DNA of 64,000 nucleotides. Source: Phytoseiulus persimilis. Taxonomy: Eukaryota > Arthropoda > Arachnida > Mesostigmata > Phytoseiidae. Shown in pieces: positions 23,572 through 35,113 of the stretch (its first letter is position 1; each line of letters opens with the position of its first letter). Under the pieces are notes generated by a model. That model ran no database searches. It saw nothing but the letters and a program-made list of their open reading frames with translations, and was not told the DNA's origin. The stretch covers positions 40,796,001 to 40,860,000 of the forward strand of contig CM075101.1 of the NCBI GenBank assembly GCA_037576195.1, read 5' to 3'. Made by a program: the position numbers and the translations under genes.

Positions 23572-24786
23572 CACGTGTTCATGCAGTTTCTCTGAGAGCG
23601 TCCAGTCGAGCGCAAAAACAACACAGAGAAAATGTATCAGAACATAGATGTCGGGAATCGGAAGCGTTCGTTCGTCAGTTGTGGTTTCCGCTGATCACTG
23701 GTGCTCTCTGAGCTCTCGTTTTCTATGAACATCGTGAAGGGTCACAGTCACAACCGGGCCGACCAGGGAAGCGGAATCTAGGGAACCGAGGATCCCCCAA
23801 GGGTCTCGGCCCCTGTGAAAGCCGAGCTGCGATGGTATATCAGCTCATATATAAAGAGTTGAGCACCCTACATGGAAATATATGTTCCAGTGGATTTCCT
23901 CGATCTTCTTGTCGCGAGCTTCAAGTTCAGATAGAGGTTCTTGTAGATACTCGTCCACCGACTTGCATCCGGAACGCCGACGGCAACGCACCCTCATAGT
24001 TTCCAAGGCTATGGCTTCGAGCTCCTCCTCCACACCAGTTTCGAATCTCATAACTAGAGCATTCGATTCGCACACCTCGAGATTCCGGCGACAACGGTGG
24101 AGAGAACACAGGACATTCCGAGTGGTTCGAATCGAGCTCTCCAGGCGGCGCCAGTAGTTCCGTAACAGATCTCTATGCGTAGAATCAGTGTCTGGCATGC
24201 CGAAGGAGAATTGACACTCCCTAACTCCAAGCCATGGTTCGGAGTGATTCGATGTGGCCTCAGTTCATTCTGGAACCCGAGTGTCGACGCGGCGGTGGAG
24301 CTCTCGGGGAGGAGGACGGTGGTCGGAGCAAGATCGTGGGCAGAGTTGAAAGCAGGGATCCAAAGCTCTATTACGGGAGTTGCAACCCTAACAAAGTCTT
24401 TGATCAGGAAACCATGCTCGGGAACCTTCGACGACGTGTACACTTGCATTTGTGACAATAGACTCGAAGCGCCACGATGTTGACAATATGTTATTTCCAC
24501 TCTAATGAACCGAATCCACGTTTTGGTCCAACGGTCGAGTGACTGATTCGCAATTGCAGAAAGCGACCTTGCAACATCCCGACAGCGTTCTGGATAGGAT
24601 CCATGAACCTCCATCGACTACCCCTCACTGCTCCCCCTCTCCACGAAAGACGTTCCTCTGACCGGTTCGGGTTCTTCCTGTCGACTCGAGCGGAGATTGA
24701 GCGTAATCCAAGGCTACGGTCATCGTCTGATTCAAAGCTGCAGATTTCATCTCTAGACAGCGAGCAGCCGTTAGGCGTTGACTTAC

Positions 24787-24965
24787 GATCGTTCGCGCGG
24801 CGTAGAGGTGAAGGCCTCCGCTCCGGGATCAGAGAGAGGAAGAAACGGCTCGACTTCGATTCCGTCGTTCGGTCTATCGCTTCGAAGGTCCGAATACAGC
24901 GCATCTTGGAGGAGGCTCACCATCCGATTCACTCCAGCGATGTTCTTCGCTCGCGACAGATGCAT
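24787..24965 (-). CDS. candidate first exon with GTAAGT donor
   Basis: An ATG at 24965 opens 59 codons that run directly into a consensus donor, GTAAGT (24786-24781). Guanine is about 34% at codon position 1 and 19% at position 2, and about 61% of third positions are G or C. The peptide starts MHLSRAKNIAGVNRMVSLLQ and continues acidic. It is not recognised. The next exon would lie at lower coordinates; the ORF at 23845-24198 (charged, helical) is one possibility, but no acceptor joins them convincingly. Confidence 0.2.
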
Positions 24966-26675
24966 CGGAGAAACTCGGCTCTCATGTCAGTCTAGGGACG
25001 GCAGAGGTGCTGCACATGGCCCAGCTCGTGCGTCGCCTTCCCCGCGTGTCGTTCAGGCTGAACATACATCGCAGAGAGAATGTTCCTCTGAGGACTTGGA
25101 AACGTATCACTCCTGCAAGGAGGGTTTCCCAATCGATGACGGCGCGAATGGCACGAACTCCCGTGTTCCGGTTCTTCAAAGTCCGATACCAGCCATTTGG
25201 CTCCACCATCGCACGAATAGCTCGCGGCACTTTTTGAATGAGCTCAATCGGCCACACAGATGGGCAGTGAGCAGTTTGATAACGATGGAAGATCTCGGAA
25301 GGTTCTCACGCGAGAGACGATCACGGGAACTAGAACGTAATGCGTACTGGCTTCCGCCCTCAGACTCCAAGTCTCATCGAGCATCGACCTGCTCATTCGC
25401 TGCGTAATAACTCAGCATAAAATAACCCGAATAACAGCAAAGAGGGCGAACTCATAAAACTAGCGGCAGCGTTCAATCCCACATTTACCGGTACGCGAGA
25501 AGTTCGTGTGCAACGCTGGAAGTTCGAGACGATTGTGAGCAAGCCATGATGCTATCGAACGTGGCTGATTGAATGCTCTGAAGTCGGATCGATCGGGCGC
25601 CCCACGGGTGGTGAGGTTGCCCGTCGAGCATACAGCTAGAGAAATTACAAGGTCTTGCGAACCTTTGTACATATGTTGAATAACTCCCGGAACTATATTC
25701 TGTGCCGGTCGTTCGCGTGATGTATCCGCAGAATAAGATGATGCAGTTCCCGGTTGGAGATCCGCGTTCCAAGAAACAGGATGAGGAGTGAACTGCCAAT
25801 ATGTCAAGGAATCCCCGAGTCGGCTGAATTCCATCCCTCGGTTTATGACGCTGAAGCCGATGGTGTGGTCTGACGTGGGAGCGCGTGCTTCGCCCCGCGG
25901 AGTCTCTGAATTCCAATCATGATCTGGCCTTCGCTCGCTGATTGGGACAATCAACATGAGAATCAATTACGCTCGATTCCCCAGGGGTAGGGCTTATCAG
26001 ATGAGGGATTCGGGCAGTCGACTCGATTAGGAGGAAGTTCGTTGGCCTATGGGAGAAAAACGACCCTGCCCTTGCGAAACTTCTGGGTAATTTTGTCAGG
26101 CGGTCATAGGCTCTCCGAGAAGTCTCAGTAGCTCGGGACTGCGAGTTTCCTCCCATCCTAGAAACGCAAGCGAACTAGTACATGAGCCTGATCTGCCTTC
26201 TATTTCCACCGGTATCAAGATAAAGGGGTCTGTGTGGGCAACAGACGGATACACAGCTGTATAAAGGAGTCCTTTGGTTGTGATGAACCAGGAGGGATTG
26301 CTCAAGGTTCCGAAACACACTGTGCATCTAGATTTTATAGAAAATGCTCCTCTCGTTATACCGACTGTTTATTGATGTTTGTGGGTGGCTACTGAATATG
26401 TACAGAGCAAAAGTGTCGGCTAATTCCATGGATCAGGACAGCTGGAACGAGAAACCACAGCGAAGTTGTTCACAGGCCGAGAACTGGATTCGCTGCTTCC
26501 GAAGACAATCTTCGCCCTAATGGAACGAGAAAACTACAAGAATCGCGTTCGGTTCGATTTACTCCGGGCTGTCAGAAATTCCTCCTGGATCAGCTGTCGT
26601 GAGAAATCGTGAGGACAAATTTTCTACAGGGGCTCAATGAATTAGAGAGTGAGCATCGTAGAACTCTGCCTGTTC

Positions 26676-26698
26676 GCCATGCTCGGAGTGAGCATGGC
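26676..26698. repeat. 9-bp hairpin
   Basis: GCCATGCTC, loop GGAGT, GAGCATGGC: a perfect 9-bp stem. Function unknown. Confidence 0.7.
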
Positions 26699-28840
26699 AA
26701 ATATTCGTGTGCTTCCGCAGCCCCTGATTCGGAAGCACCGTGCTTCGACTCTCAGCGGAGCCCTTTCAGCACTCTTTTACTTGTTAGTTTTGCCTCAGAA
26801 AAAAATTACTCCTCCTCTTGCCTGTTGTACTGGTTAAGCACTTTGCCATCTGCAATTCTTTCCTGTTTTGAGGAATCAATCACGGCTTTGGTTGCTTGGT
26901 CAAGTGGCAGATATCTCGCTGGGCAGCGGTGCCGCTCTCCGGCAGAGTCGTAGTCATTCCGATTCTTCAGCGCGAAAGTCTCTCGCGTGTCTCAGGAACA
27001 GCCACTGCTGGAACTAGTTCCACGTAGCGCGGTCGGTGACACCACACCTGGGAGGAGGACATGGGGGAACTCATATAGTCGCCAATTGTTGGACCCCAAA
27101 TGATGTGCACAATCAGCTCAGAAAAGACGCAGAACGGTTAGAATTCAGCCCCACGGAAGGAGCGCGCCATCATTCCTGAGATGACCAGGTGTTTAGAGTA
27201 CCAGGAATCCAAGTGAAATTCCTTCACGCCACTGCTCTGCATGGGGAAAGCCACCATGAGCTTTGGAAAGCCACGAAGATTGAATGAAAGGCTCAAGAAA
27301 TACAACGCACAGCACCTGCGAGTTGGTAGGCCGATTTGCTCGTTTATTTGCGCGTTTGTCTAAGTCTGCCGTTCTCTGATTCGTCATGCTGCGTTTGTGA
27401 GTCGCTCTCGGGCAATCTCTTCCCTCTTGGTTTGTTTGTGGCACTGAAGTGGTCTTCCTCCTTGAAGAGTGTGGCAAGGCAGAGCACGATTCGTGCTGGG
27501 GCACGCTCATTCGGGCTGCGGATTCGATCTTCAACTACAAATTGTTAGCCAAGTTCTCTGAATGCTGACCAGACTGCGTGTTTTCCGATTCGGGTTCGGT
27601 GAGATGTTTATGCTCTTGACCACAGTGTGTGAAATAACACTGCTCCAGCCCAATGAGCAAAGAACCGATGACCGCAGCTGTGTGCCCTTCCTAGACCTCG
27701 ACTGACAACATTTGTGACATGATTTTTGAGAACTCCCGTTTTCGCTTTGCGGCTTCACCTTTTCTTGATTTGCCTTCATGACTCTCTATAGGGTGTCTCA
27801 GTCGAGCGATTCACTCCTAACATCACGAGAGCTTCGGCTGAACGAGGAACCAGCTATCGAACTTTCTGTTTTTCGATAACTCACTTCTCCGAGCCACGCA
27901 TGCTGCCGCTCTTGGTCCTCGAATCGCCGACGACTTCGACCGTGGTGGAGGCATGTCCCAGGCTGAAGCGTCCCGCGGATTCCAGCTCCTCTTTCACCCG
28001 TATTTCGAAATGAAGTCGAAGAGGGTTTTGAGCCTGGCGCGCGAGGTGATGCTGATAGTGGAGAATGCAAGCAAGCAGCAAGGTGGAACTCTTCCTTCAG
28101 GCAAAGGCAGAACAATCTCGGAGCAGCAGCTCGTCCGTTTTGAAAATTGACAGACTACATGCATGATTTGCGTTCGATCCGAATAGCATGAATAACATTG
28201 TTACAAGTGGATCTCGGGCTCTTCCTAAATGTCGGTGAGTCCGTTCGGATTAGGCCAGTGATCCCATGACGTGAGGAAGAGAACTAGCGTGGAAGGCGCC
28301 CAGGGTTTTCGGAACTCGAAATTGAAGAATCGGGGTGACCGGTGGTGGAAGTTTCCTGAGCTCAGTTCGATCAGATTTCAGAGGTCCCGCTCGAGAGAGA
28401 CAATGAAGCACCTCGTCGGTCGGGAGAAAATGGTGGAAGTTCGACCGGAGGTGAGTCAGATCGATCCCATGCTTCGGGAGATATGGAGCTCCTCGAACAG
28501 CCTGATGATCCAAAGCATCTCATCAAGCGGGTTTGTTGCGGCCGAGAAGCCGTCCAACGAGCTCCTCGCAACAATAATGGCTTGCTCATAAGAACTGGAG
28601 GCAACAACTGTGGAGGGCAAGACATCGGGGCGAGGTACCACTTGACCTTGAACGGAGGCTCAGACGACGCGTCAATAATGAACGAGGTATCCCCAGAGCT
28701 TGACTGCTATTCTTAACAGGAGACAAGCTGATGTCTCAGTGTCATCTCCAACACCATAAACAAACGAAAGGAAAACGACTGCCCTCTTGCATGTTCTCCG
28801 CCGTCATGCAAGAAGAGTAAGCCGACAGGCGATTCCAATT

Positions 28841-29062
28841 CACCCCAAAGTCTGGGAGATAAGGGACTACTTTCTGGACTGAAAACATCACGGGAACTTC
28901 TGCTTGTGCGCACGCATGTGAATCCCGATAATTTTGCACGATGTAGCAACGTTCCGTCAATCACAGAAGAATGCCAGATCTTGAAAATTCCATCGATGAC
29001 TGTGAATTCTGGGTGAATTTATGGTTGAAATAGTAGTCCCTTATCTCCCAGACTTTAGGGTA
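28841..29062. mobile_element. MITE, copy 2
   Basis: The inverted ends at 28842-28870 and 29033-29062 match with one difference (C/T in CCCYAAAGTCTGGGAGATAA and beyond). The right edge is TA; the left TA has mutated to CA. It aligns end to end with copy 1 at 22212-22432 in the same orientation. Probably the younger copy, because its TIRs are better kept. Confidence 0.78.
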
Positions 29063-30743
29063 CTTGTACTCGAGACAGGGCTCCGGAGTGAATTCTCTAC
29101 GCCGGAAATGAGTCTAGGTGGAGCGAATCGCTTAGGGACATTATTGCGAGGCCCCGACAGCATCCGATAACTGCAACGAGAATCCGGGCAATTTCGGTGA
29201 GAATTCGCGGGAAAGTACCGTCTGGTAGCTGGGTTGCCTCTGCTGATCGCTTCATCTACACACAGAATATTTCGAAGCAATGGGATCGAATGGGGGAGAG
29301 AACAGGGACCCTGTCTGAAACTGGGTTCACGGATCTCCGCAGTCAGTCCATCAACGAAAAGATCCGGCTCGGAGTTTTGGCAGACGCTGCCTTTCCGGAA
29401 CGACGCCCGAAACATGAACAGCCCTATCAGGATAAACCCGAGATCACTCGCATCGCTCGATCGGAAATGAGACGATGCACAGCTTGACCTTCTGCAGTTC
29501 CAACCGACAAAGGAAGGAACTCCGGCTCGCAGAATACGGACGGGGCTGGTTGCAAGAGCGGTGATACTCAATTCACGTGGAGCTCCGAAATATCGATTCT
29601 GCGCTGAGAACTATTCGAGAGAACAAACAAAGAAGGTAACGGTGGAACGTTTGCGAACCGGATTCTCGGGAAGCAGGCAGAAGGCTTGAAGGAGTTAGGA
29701 GAGCGTTGGGCCTAGATCGAGCCTCTTCGGTGTACAGAAGACGCCTTCGAAACCCGCGAATCGAATTCGTAAGCTCCACGATCCCTTTAGTCCCGGCAAA
29801 CAAAGGTTCTGAGACAGATGAGCGCTATCGCAAGCAGGTGTACGTTCAATCCAACTCGGATCCAATGCTGGAACTGGATTCCGACCCCCATCTTTATACG
29901 AGTCTCTTGGAGATTTGTCCTTTCACGCTCCTCTGAAAGGCTCGAAAATGGCAGTTAAGTATGATGCTCAAACGCCCTCTTGGGGATCGCTCCGAAATTC
30001 GGAGCTCCACAAGGACGGTTTCGCCACTGAGGTAGAGAGGAAAAATAACCGTCGTGGGGTGACATTTTGACAATTCATCGACTTGGCAACAAAGCTCAGG
30101 AAATCGCTTCGGTAAAGCATCACTTGTGTATATGATGAAAAATTCTCGTTGGTCTCCCGATTCTCGTCTGCCAGTGACTTCAATGCACGCAGGCATATTC
30201 TCATGCAAGCCGCTTGACGAACATGCTCCTCTCATGCTCGTTGTTCGGCTGAAGCCCGTCCCGCCGAGAGAGCCTGTGAGTTGTGAACGCCTCTCCTAGT
30301 CAGAGAGGGCTCTATGGTCGAATTCCGCTCGCTCAGGCGGTTTCCAGCTTAAAATACTCGAATTTGAAAGGCTCTTAGTCAGCGATATTCGACTTCACAT
30401 AATTCAGGATGTCACCACTCAGACATTTCAAGACTTTTCGCCGATTCCGACCGTTAGATCCATAGGTGCGACTTGCTCTTCTTGGTGTGCCAACTACATT
30501 TTTTATAACTCTCGACTCCCCCCCACTCACAAGATGAGCAGAATCATAATTCGAATCTATCACGTTCAATATCGACGTCGGTTCTTTCCTGCATAGCAGT
30601 TGTTTCGGCGAGATGACGTGAAGCGGGCTCTGGGGGTTCCAATCTATCGACCTGATCTTATGGTCGATCATGTCAGACTCCGGCAGTAAATATCGGAGCT
30701 TCCGGAATCGCTGCTCTAAACCAACTTTTGATATTCCGACCAG

Positions 30744-30970
30744 AAGCAGAATCTGGGAAACTGGTTTCTCTGCAATGTTTAGCAGCACAGGCGGAATTTT
30801 CAGCAAAATCATCCGAAGAGGGGCTTTCCTCCGACAATCCGCGGCGCAAAAAGCGGCCGGGTCGAGACTACGCTCTCTTCAACCGCGAGCTACCAGGTGC
30901 AGGCTATTTCGTTGAGCAGACAGAGATAAGAAACTCAGGAAGAATGCGTGTACACGCCGCAGTTCATTGA
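30744..30970 (+). CDS. candidate coding exon, basic/acidic protein
   Basis: The frame follows a usable acceptor (TTGATATTCCGACCAG, ending 30743) and stays open to a stop at 30970. Guanine is about 37% at codon position 1 and 20% at position 2. The peptide has an acidic-serine part followed by a basic cluster (RRKKRPGR) that could be a nuclear signal. Not recognised. The minus strand is also open here (30375-30812 and 30935-31264), so the strand is uncertain. Confidence 0.17.
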
Positions 30971-33900
30971 GCCCGGTAGATCTTCTCGGCCTCTCGGGGG
31001 TAATTGGGACATTCTTCTCCCTACATCCAGTTCCCAAAATACTCCCGGCTTTTCAGCGAATATCTTGTCGGACTTTGGAACGACATCTGTACAATCTGGG
31101 GGACTCGTTAGATCGTATTCCTTGCGACTCTCGCATCGTTTCGTCCGTCTCCCGCTTTGAAAGAGCGCCCCCGAATCAATGGCGGTTGTGAAATATTTCC
31201 ATTCCTCGGATACAAGCGGCAGAAATGGAAGGATACGATAAGTTAGAGAAAAAAGTAAGTCCAATCGAAGACGCGACTTTCTTTATCGTTAGAACGACTC
31301 CAGAGCATGAGACCCGAACCCAAGGGCGATGGGGCTTCGATTTTCGTTGTCAGCCATCATTGCCTCAGGACCATTGGAATTGGTGGATAGTGACTTGAGT
31401 CATGAGCGGGGCCTGCGTACTTTTTGCATTGTTACGAACCAGAGTTGCTATCGATATGACCGAACGAGACGCTCGAGGCTGTTTTCGCTCCCGTCACAAG
31501 CGTAGCCAGCGCAGTGTGAGGCCGAAACTTCCGTCTGCTCCATTGAGCTCCTCGCTAACTATCATCGAATGTGGGCCTACCCCGACGACTAGGGGAAAAC
31601 CTCGTATCGCAGGGCAAGACGCCGAACCTCGTGCTTCCACGTGGTGTCCAATCGATTCCTTGCGGGCCCTCTCGCACGATCGGTCAAGCAATCTCACGAG
31701 ACTCCTTCCGGCGTTTTCTAATGTCAGCCATTGATCAAAACCCTGCTCAAAATTTAGATTGAACGTCGGTCACCAAGCGATGAATCGGAAATCATGAATG
31801 GATCCGCCCTGGATCGCCTTGGGCGGATGAGCGTCGAGGATGTGAGAAAATGTGCGAAGGGCCCACGATAAGGCAAATATGCAGCTCATATCCAGTATGC
31901 TCAGTTGGTTTGCATTGAATATGCGCTCGATACGAATTGCTCCTGCAGCTGACAAAACAGCTACATTGATCAGAACTCCACCGGAGCCCGCTGGGAGAAT
32001 GGACGGCTCACGGAGGGAACGGAGAGCTGGGATCTAGAGGCTTCTTCGAACATTGGAGGCTTGCAAAGGGGCTGAGAGCCTCAAAACCCTCACATGAAGT
32101 GTCTGATTCCTCGGTGAGTCGCCAAAACATCGACTATAAGGACCGACGCGAAGAAAAGCAACTCTTTCGGGGATCCAGGCTCGTAAACGGGAGCTCGCTA
32201 ATCCAGTCATCATCTCGAGTTTGAATGTAAACGGTATCGAATTTCAGATTTCGCATGGAAATCTGGGCTACGTCCACATCGTTATTTCTTCCGCTTTTCG
32301 GACCCTGTCATTCGACTACAGCCTGACGAGGGAAGAAGCGAGAAGGAAACGTTCGTTCGTATCGACAATCAGAGCGCGGTCCCCTTGGCGGAGTGCAAGT
32401 TGGGCATAATCATAATCATGACTACGATTCCCATCAAAAACTGAGAATGATGATTGTGATCATGATCAAAAATCGTATTCTCAACCGGTCGAGCTTCGGC
32501 CGCACGGAGCCGGCCGCTTTTGGAATTCCCTATTCCTTTCCGCGCAGAAACACGTCTTCCGAATACATTCGATAGGATGCACAGGTCAATTCTCGAAAAT
32601 CAACTCTGGGCATCACTTGTCCATGTCAGATGGGAGACGCGGAAGAGGATTTCGGAGTCCTCGAGGGGAGCAAAACTGAGCGGGGTAGCTCCCAACGAAT
32701 CTGTTCCTTGAAGATTTTGGATTTGACCCACCGATAGCTCTTGATGAAGCTGACGTCGGCTGAATGAATTTCTGCCTGCAGTCGAGCGTTTGGGGAGAGT
32801 CTGTGAAGAATTTGGAGGGCAGTACTCTGCAATGGTGTAGAATCTAGCTCACGAATCTTGCTCTTCAACTCCTTTCCGAAGTTTCACCCTTTATTGATGT
32901 GAAGGCGACTGATTCCCTTCTGGCCGCGATGTCTACAGCTGAATGAGCCTCGAGTTCTCTGTGGAAAACCATTTTGTTAGCTAGCAAACTTCACAAAGAT
33001 TCTGTGATGATCGTTGTTTTTGGTCGCCCACCAAACCCAGCCGTACGTTCCCATCCATGCGGAATTCAGAAGACCTCCATACGGGATCTTCCTGCCAAGC
33101 TTCATGTTTCCATCCAGACTCATTCAGGGCCAGGGGCAGGAGCGGTGCGCCCATCTCAGAGGAAACCCATTACGCCGGAGTTGGTGACTCTCGGGGTTAA
33201 GAAGAACAACTTCCCACGCATAAGAAACAGCAAGCCTCGTGGTGAAGAGCTGTCGCATTCTCCTCCCTCGAACCAATGAATACTTGCCGTAACGTGTGCC
33301 CTCCTGTCACTGGGTTAGGGTTTGAATCAGTTTTGTTTATGACAGGAGAACCTCGTTTTGAAGAAAGAGCAGCTACCGCAAGGCTGCAGAACAAGCAGTC
33401 GAAGCTGAAACTTTGCTGCCTTGGAAGTATTTCCGATGCTTGAGGAAGTTTTATGCCTGACAGAAATGGTAGGGTTCTCTCCGCCGGTGCTCCTCGATAA
33501 ATAAGACGCTTCCCGTGGCGGCACCATATGATTTCAGTCGATCAGGTTCTCAGACGAAGATTCTTGAGTTCCCGTCGACTTCTCCAGCGGTTTCCACGGG
33601 TGTCGGTCCCCCGTACCTAGGAGGCGTTTAACGGCTTTTGTTTTGGAAAAAAAGAGGAGATCCATGCGGAAGAAAGGAAACCATTGAAAGAGACGTTAGA
33701 GCGTTAGCGGTAGGCGGGGGACGAACCACGTCCGACGGTCGTGATTTCGAGTGGTTACCCACTTCGGGACTTTCCTAGGAGATAACCATTCGATGGCTCA
33801 AAACTCGGAACCTGTCCGTTTCCATTTCAAATGATCCGAGACGGGTGACGTGGCATCTCTGCTCCGGAATGCTGGAATGATCGTCAAAGACAGGTTCTCT

Positions 33901-34801
33901 GAGAAAGTTAGGAAGAAGGCTCAGAGGCATGAAGCTGCTGACCGTCTAAGGAATTGAATTACCCTAGAAGTATTTCCGACCGGGCACTCCCACGTGTCAA
34001 GTTTCCACCCTGTTTCAGGAACGTCGCTCAGACGCAATCGGGATAGCGACAGACTGCAGCAGTGCCCTGCGTGGCCGAGGGAATTTTTCCCGTTCCGGAC
34101 GATGAATACTTGATGCGGGAAATGAGCGATATTCTTCCTGCGACAACATCGATTCGCCCCTAGGCGAGCAAAAAAGTAGCACTGCCAGAACAAGTCTCAG
34201 CTCCTTGTCACGCACGATATAGACATGGCAGGAGGCTTTTCAGCTCCCGCTCCGGCTAGTTCGTGTCACCAATTAACGTCTGTCAGATAGCTCACCTCCT
34301 CTTGGGATTGAAAACGTCAAGGCATCTCACCCGGCAAAAACGTTGGACGCTGTCGTTCTTTGTTGAGACAAAACGTCCGAGTTCCTGGAGTCCGGGGACC
34401 CCCGAACGAACTCAGAACGTGAATCGTCCCTCAAGCTCCCCCGAATACAATCGTTGGCGCAGTCTCGCGCTGGACTGGTGCTTGAATATTTGAGCGCAGT
34501 TATATCTAAGAAGAGAGCTCCCGCCAGACTAGATTGGATTTGGATGCTCCTATCCGAAATCTCGGAGCGAACCGTATTACGAGCCCGTGATTATTGAACG
34601 AATGGCAGTGCTCTCCGACACCCTAGCGCCCTCGTCGAGAACGAACGGTCAGTCGGAGAATCCGCAAGCATCTGACGCGATTCCGACACTCGGGTCGCAC
34701 GCAGATGGGATCCTCCTCATATCGTCCCATTCCGCGAACTCAAGAATTGACCGAAGGTGAGCTTTCCGCTCTACACAACCTCGACGGATTTTCAGAGTGA
34801 G

Positions 34802-35113
34802 TCACCTCTCGCGATTTTGTAAGATCGTGCCAGAGAGGTGGTCAGATGTGATCTCGAGTTGCGACTCTTCAATGCATCGCATCAGAACAATTACCACATC
34901 GTCAGTATAAAGTGACGGCTCCCGCTTGATGGACAACTCTGTGGAAGCCGGTGCCTCGAGGAACTCGGCGCATGGAACCGAGTCTGCTGACAGTCCCTGA
35001 TCGTCAATTGCCGGGAACCCTGTTTCGGAATTACGGCTACCAGGGCGAGACTTGATGCTGTTGCTCAAAGTCATCCCCCCGCTCACCCGACGAGCTGAGC
35101 AGCGTGACTTCAA
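34802..35113 (-). CDS. candidate coding exon, unknown protein
   Basis: Open for 103 codons. From the internal ATG near residue 14, guanine is about 31% at position 1 and 16% at position 2. The final third looks helical and acidic (DDVVIVLMRCIEESQLEITS). The frame ends at GAGAGGTGACT, which is either a stop codon or a weak donor after GAGAG. No family is recognised. Confidence 0.2.
   Translation of the reverse strand: MKSRCSARRVSGGMTLSNSIKSRPGSRNSETGFPAIDDQGLSADSVPCAEFLEAPASTELSIKREPSLYTDDVVIVLMRCIEESQLEITSDHLSGTILQNRER

Larger units (their letters stand above)
23572..28840. other. stretch with one weak candidate exon
   Basis: Holds the candidate at 24787-24965, several long overlapping ORFs on both strands (for example 24778-25407 plus, 25460-25966 minus) without recognisable domains, a hairpin at 26676-26698 and an isolated ACGCCACTGC terminus word at 27226-27235. 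Confidence 0.35.

Noticed and set aside
25015..25135. Zinc-protease-like HELGH motif on the minus strand
   Set aside because: The frame stops seven codons after the motif, and no other family feature is present; probably chance.
24778..25407. 209-codon plus-strand ORF
   Set aside because: Guanine is about equal at codon positions 1 and 2, and no domain is recognised.
31224..31254. First exon of a cyclin-dependent-kinase-like protein (MEGYDKLEKK before GTAAGT)
   Set aside because: Ten residues are too few, and no kinase glycine-loop or catalytic motif was seen downstream on the plus strand.
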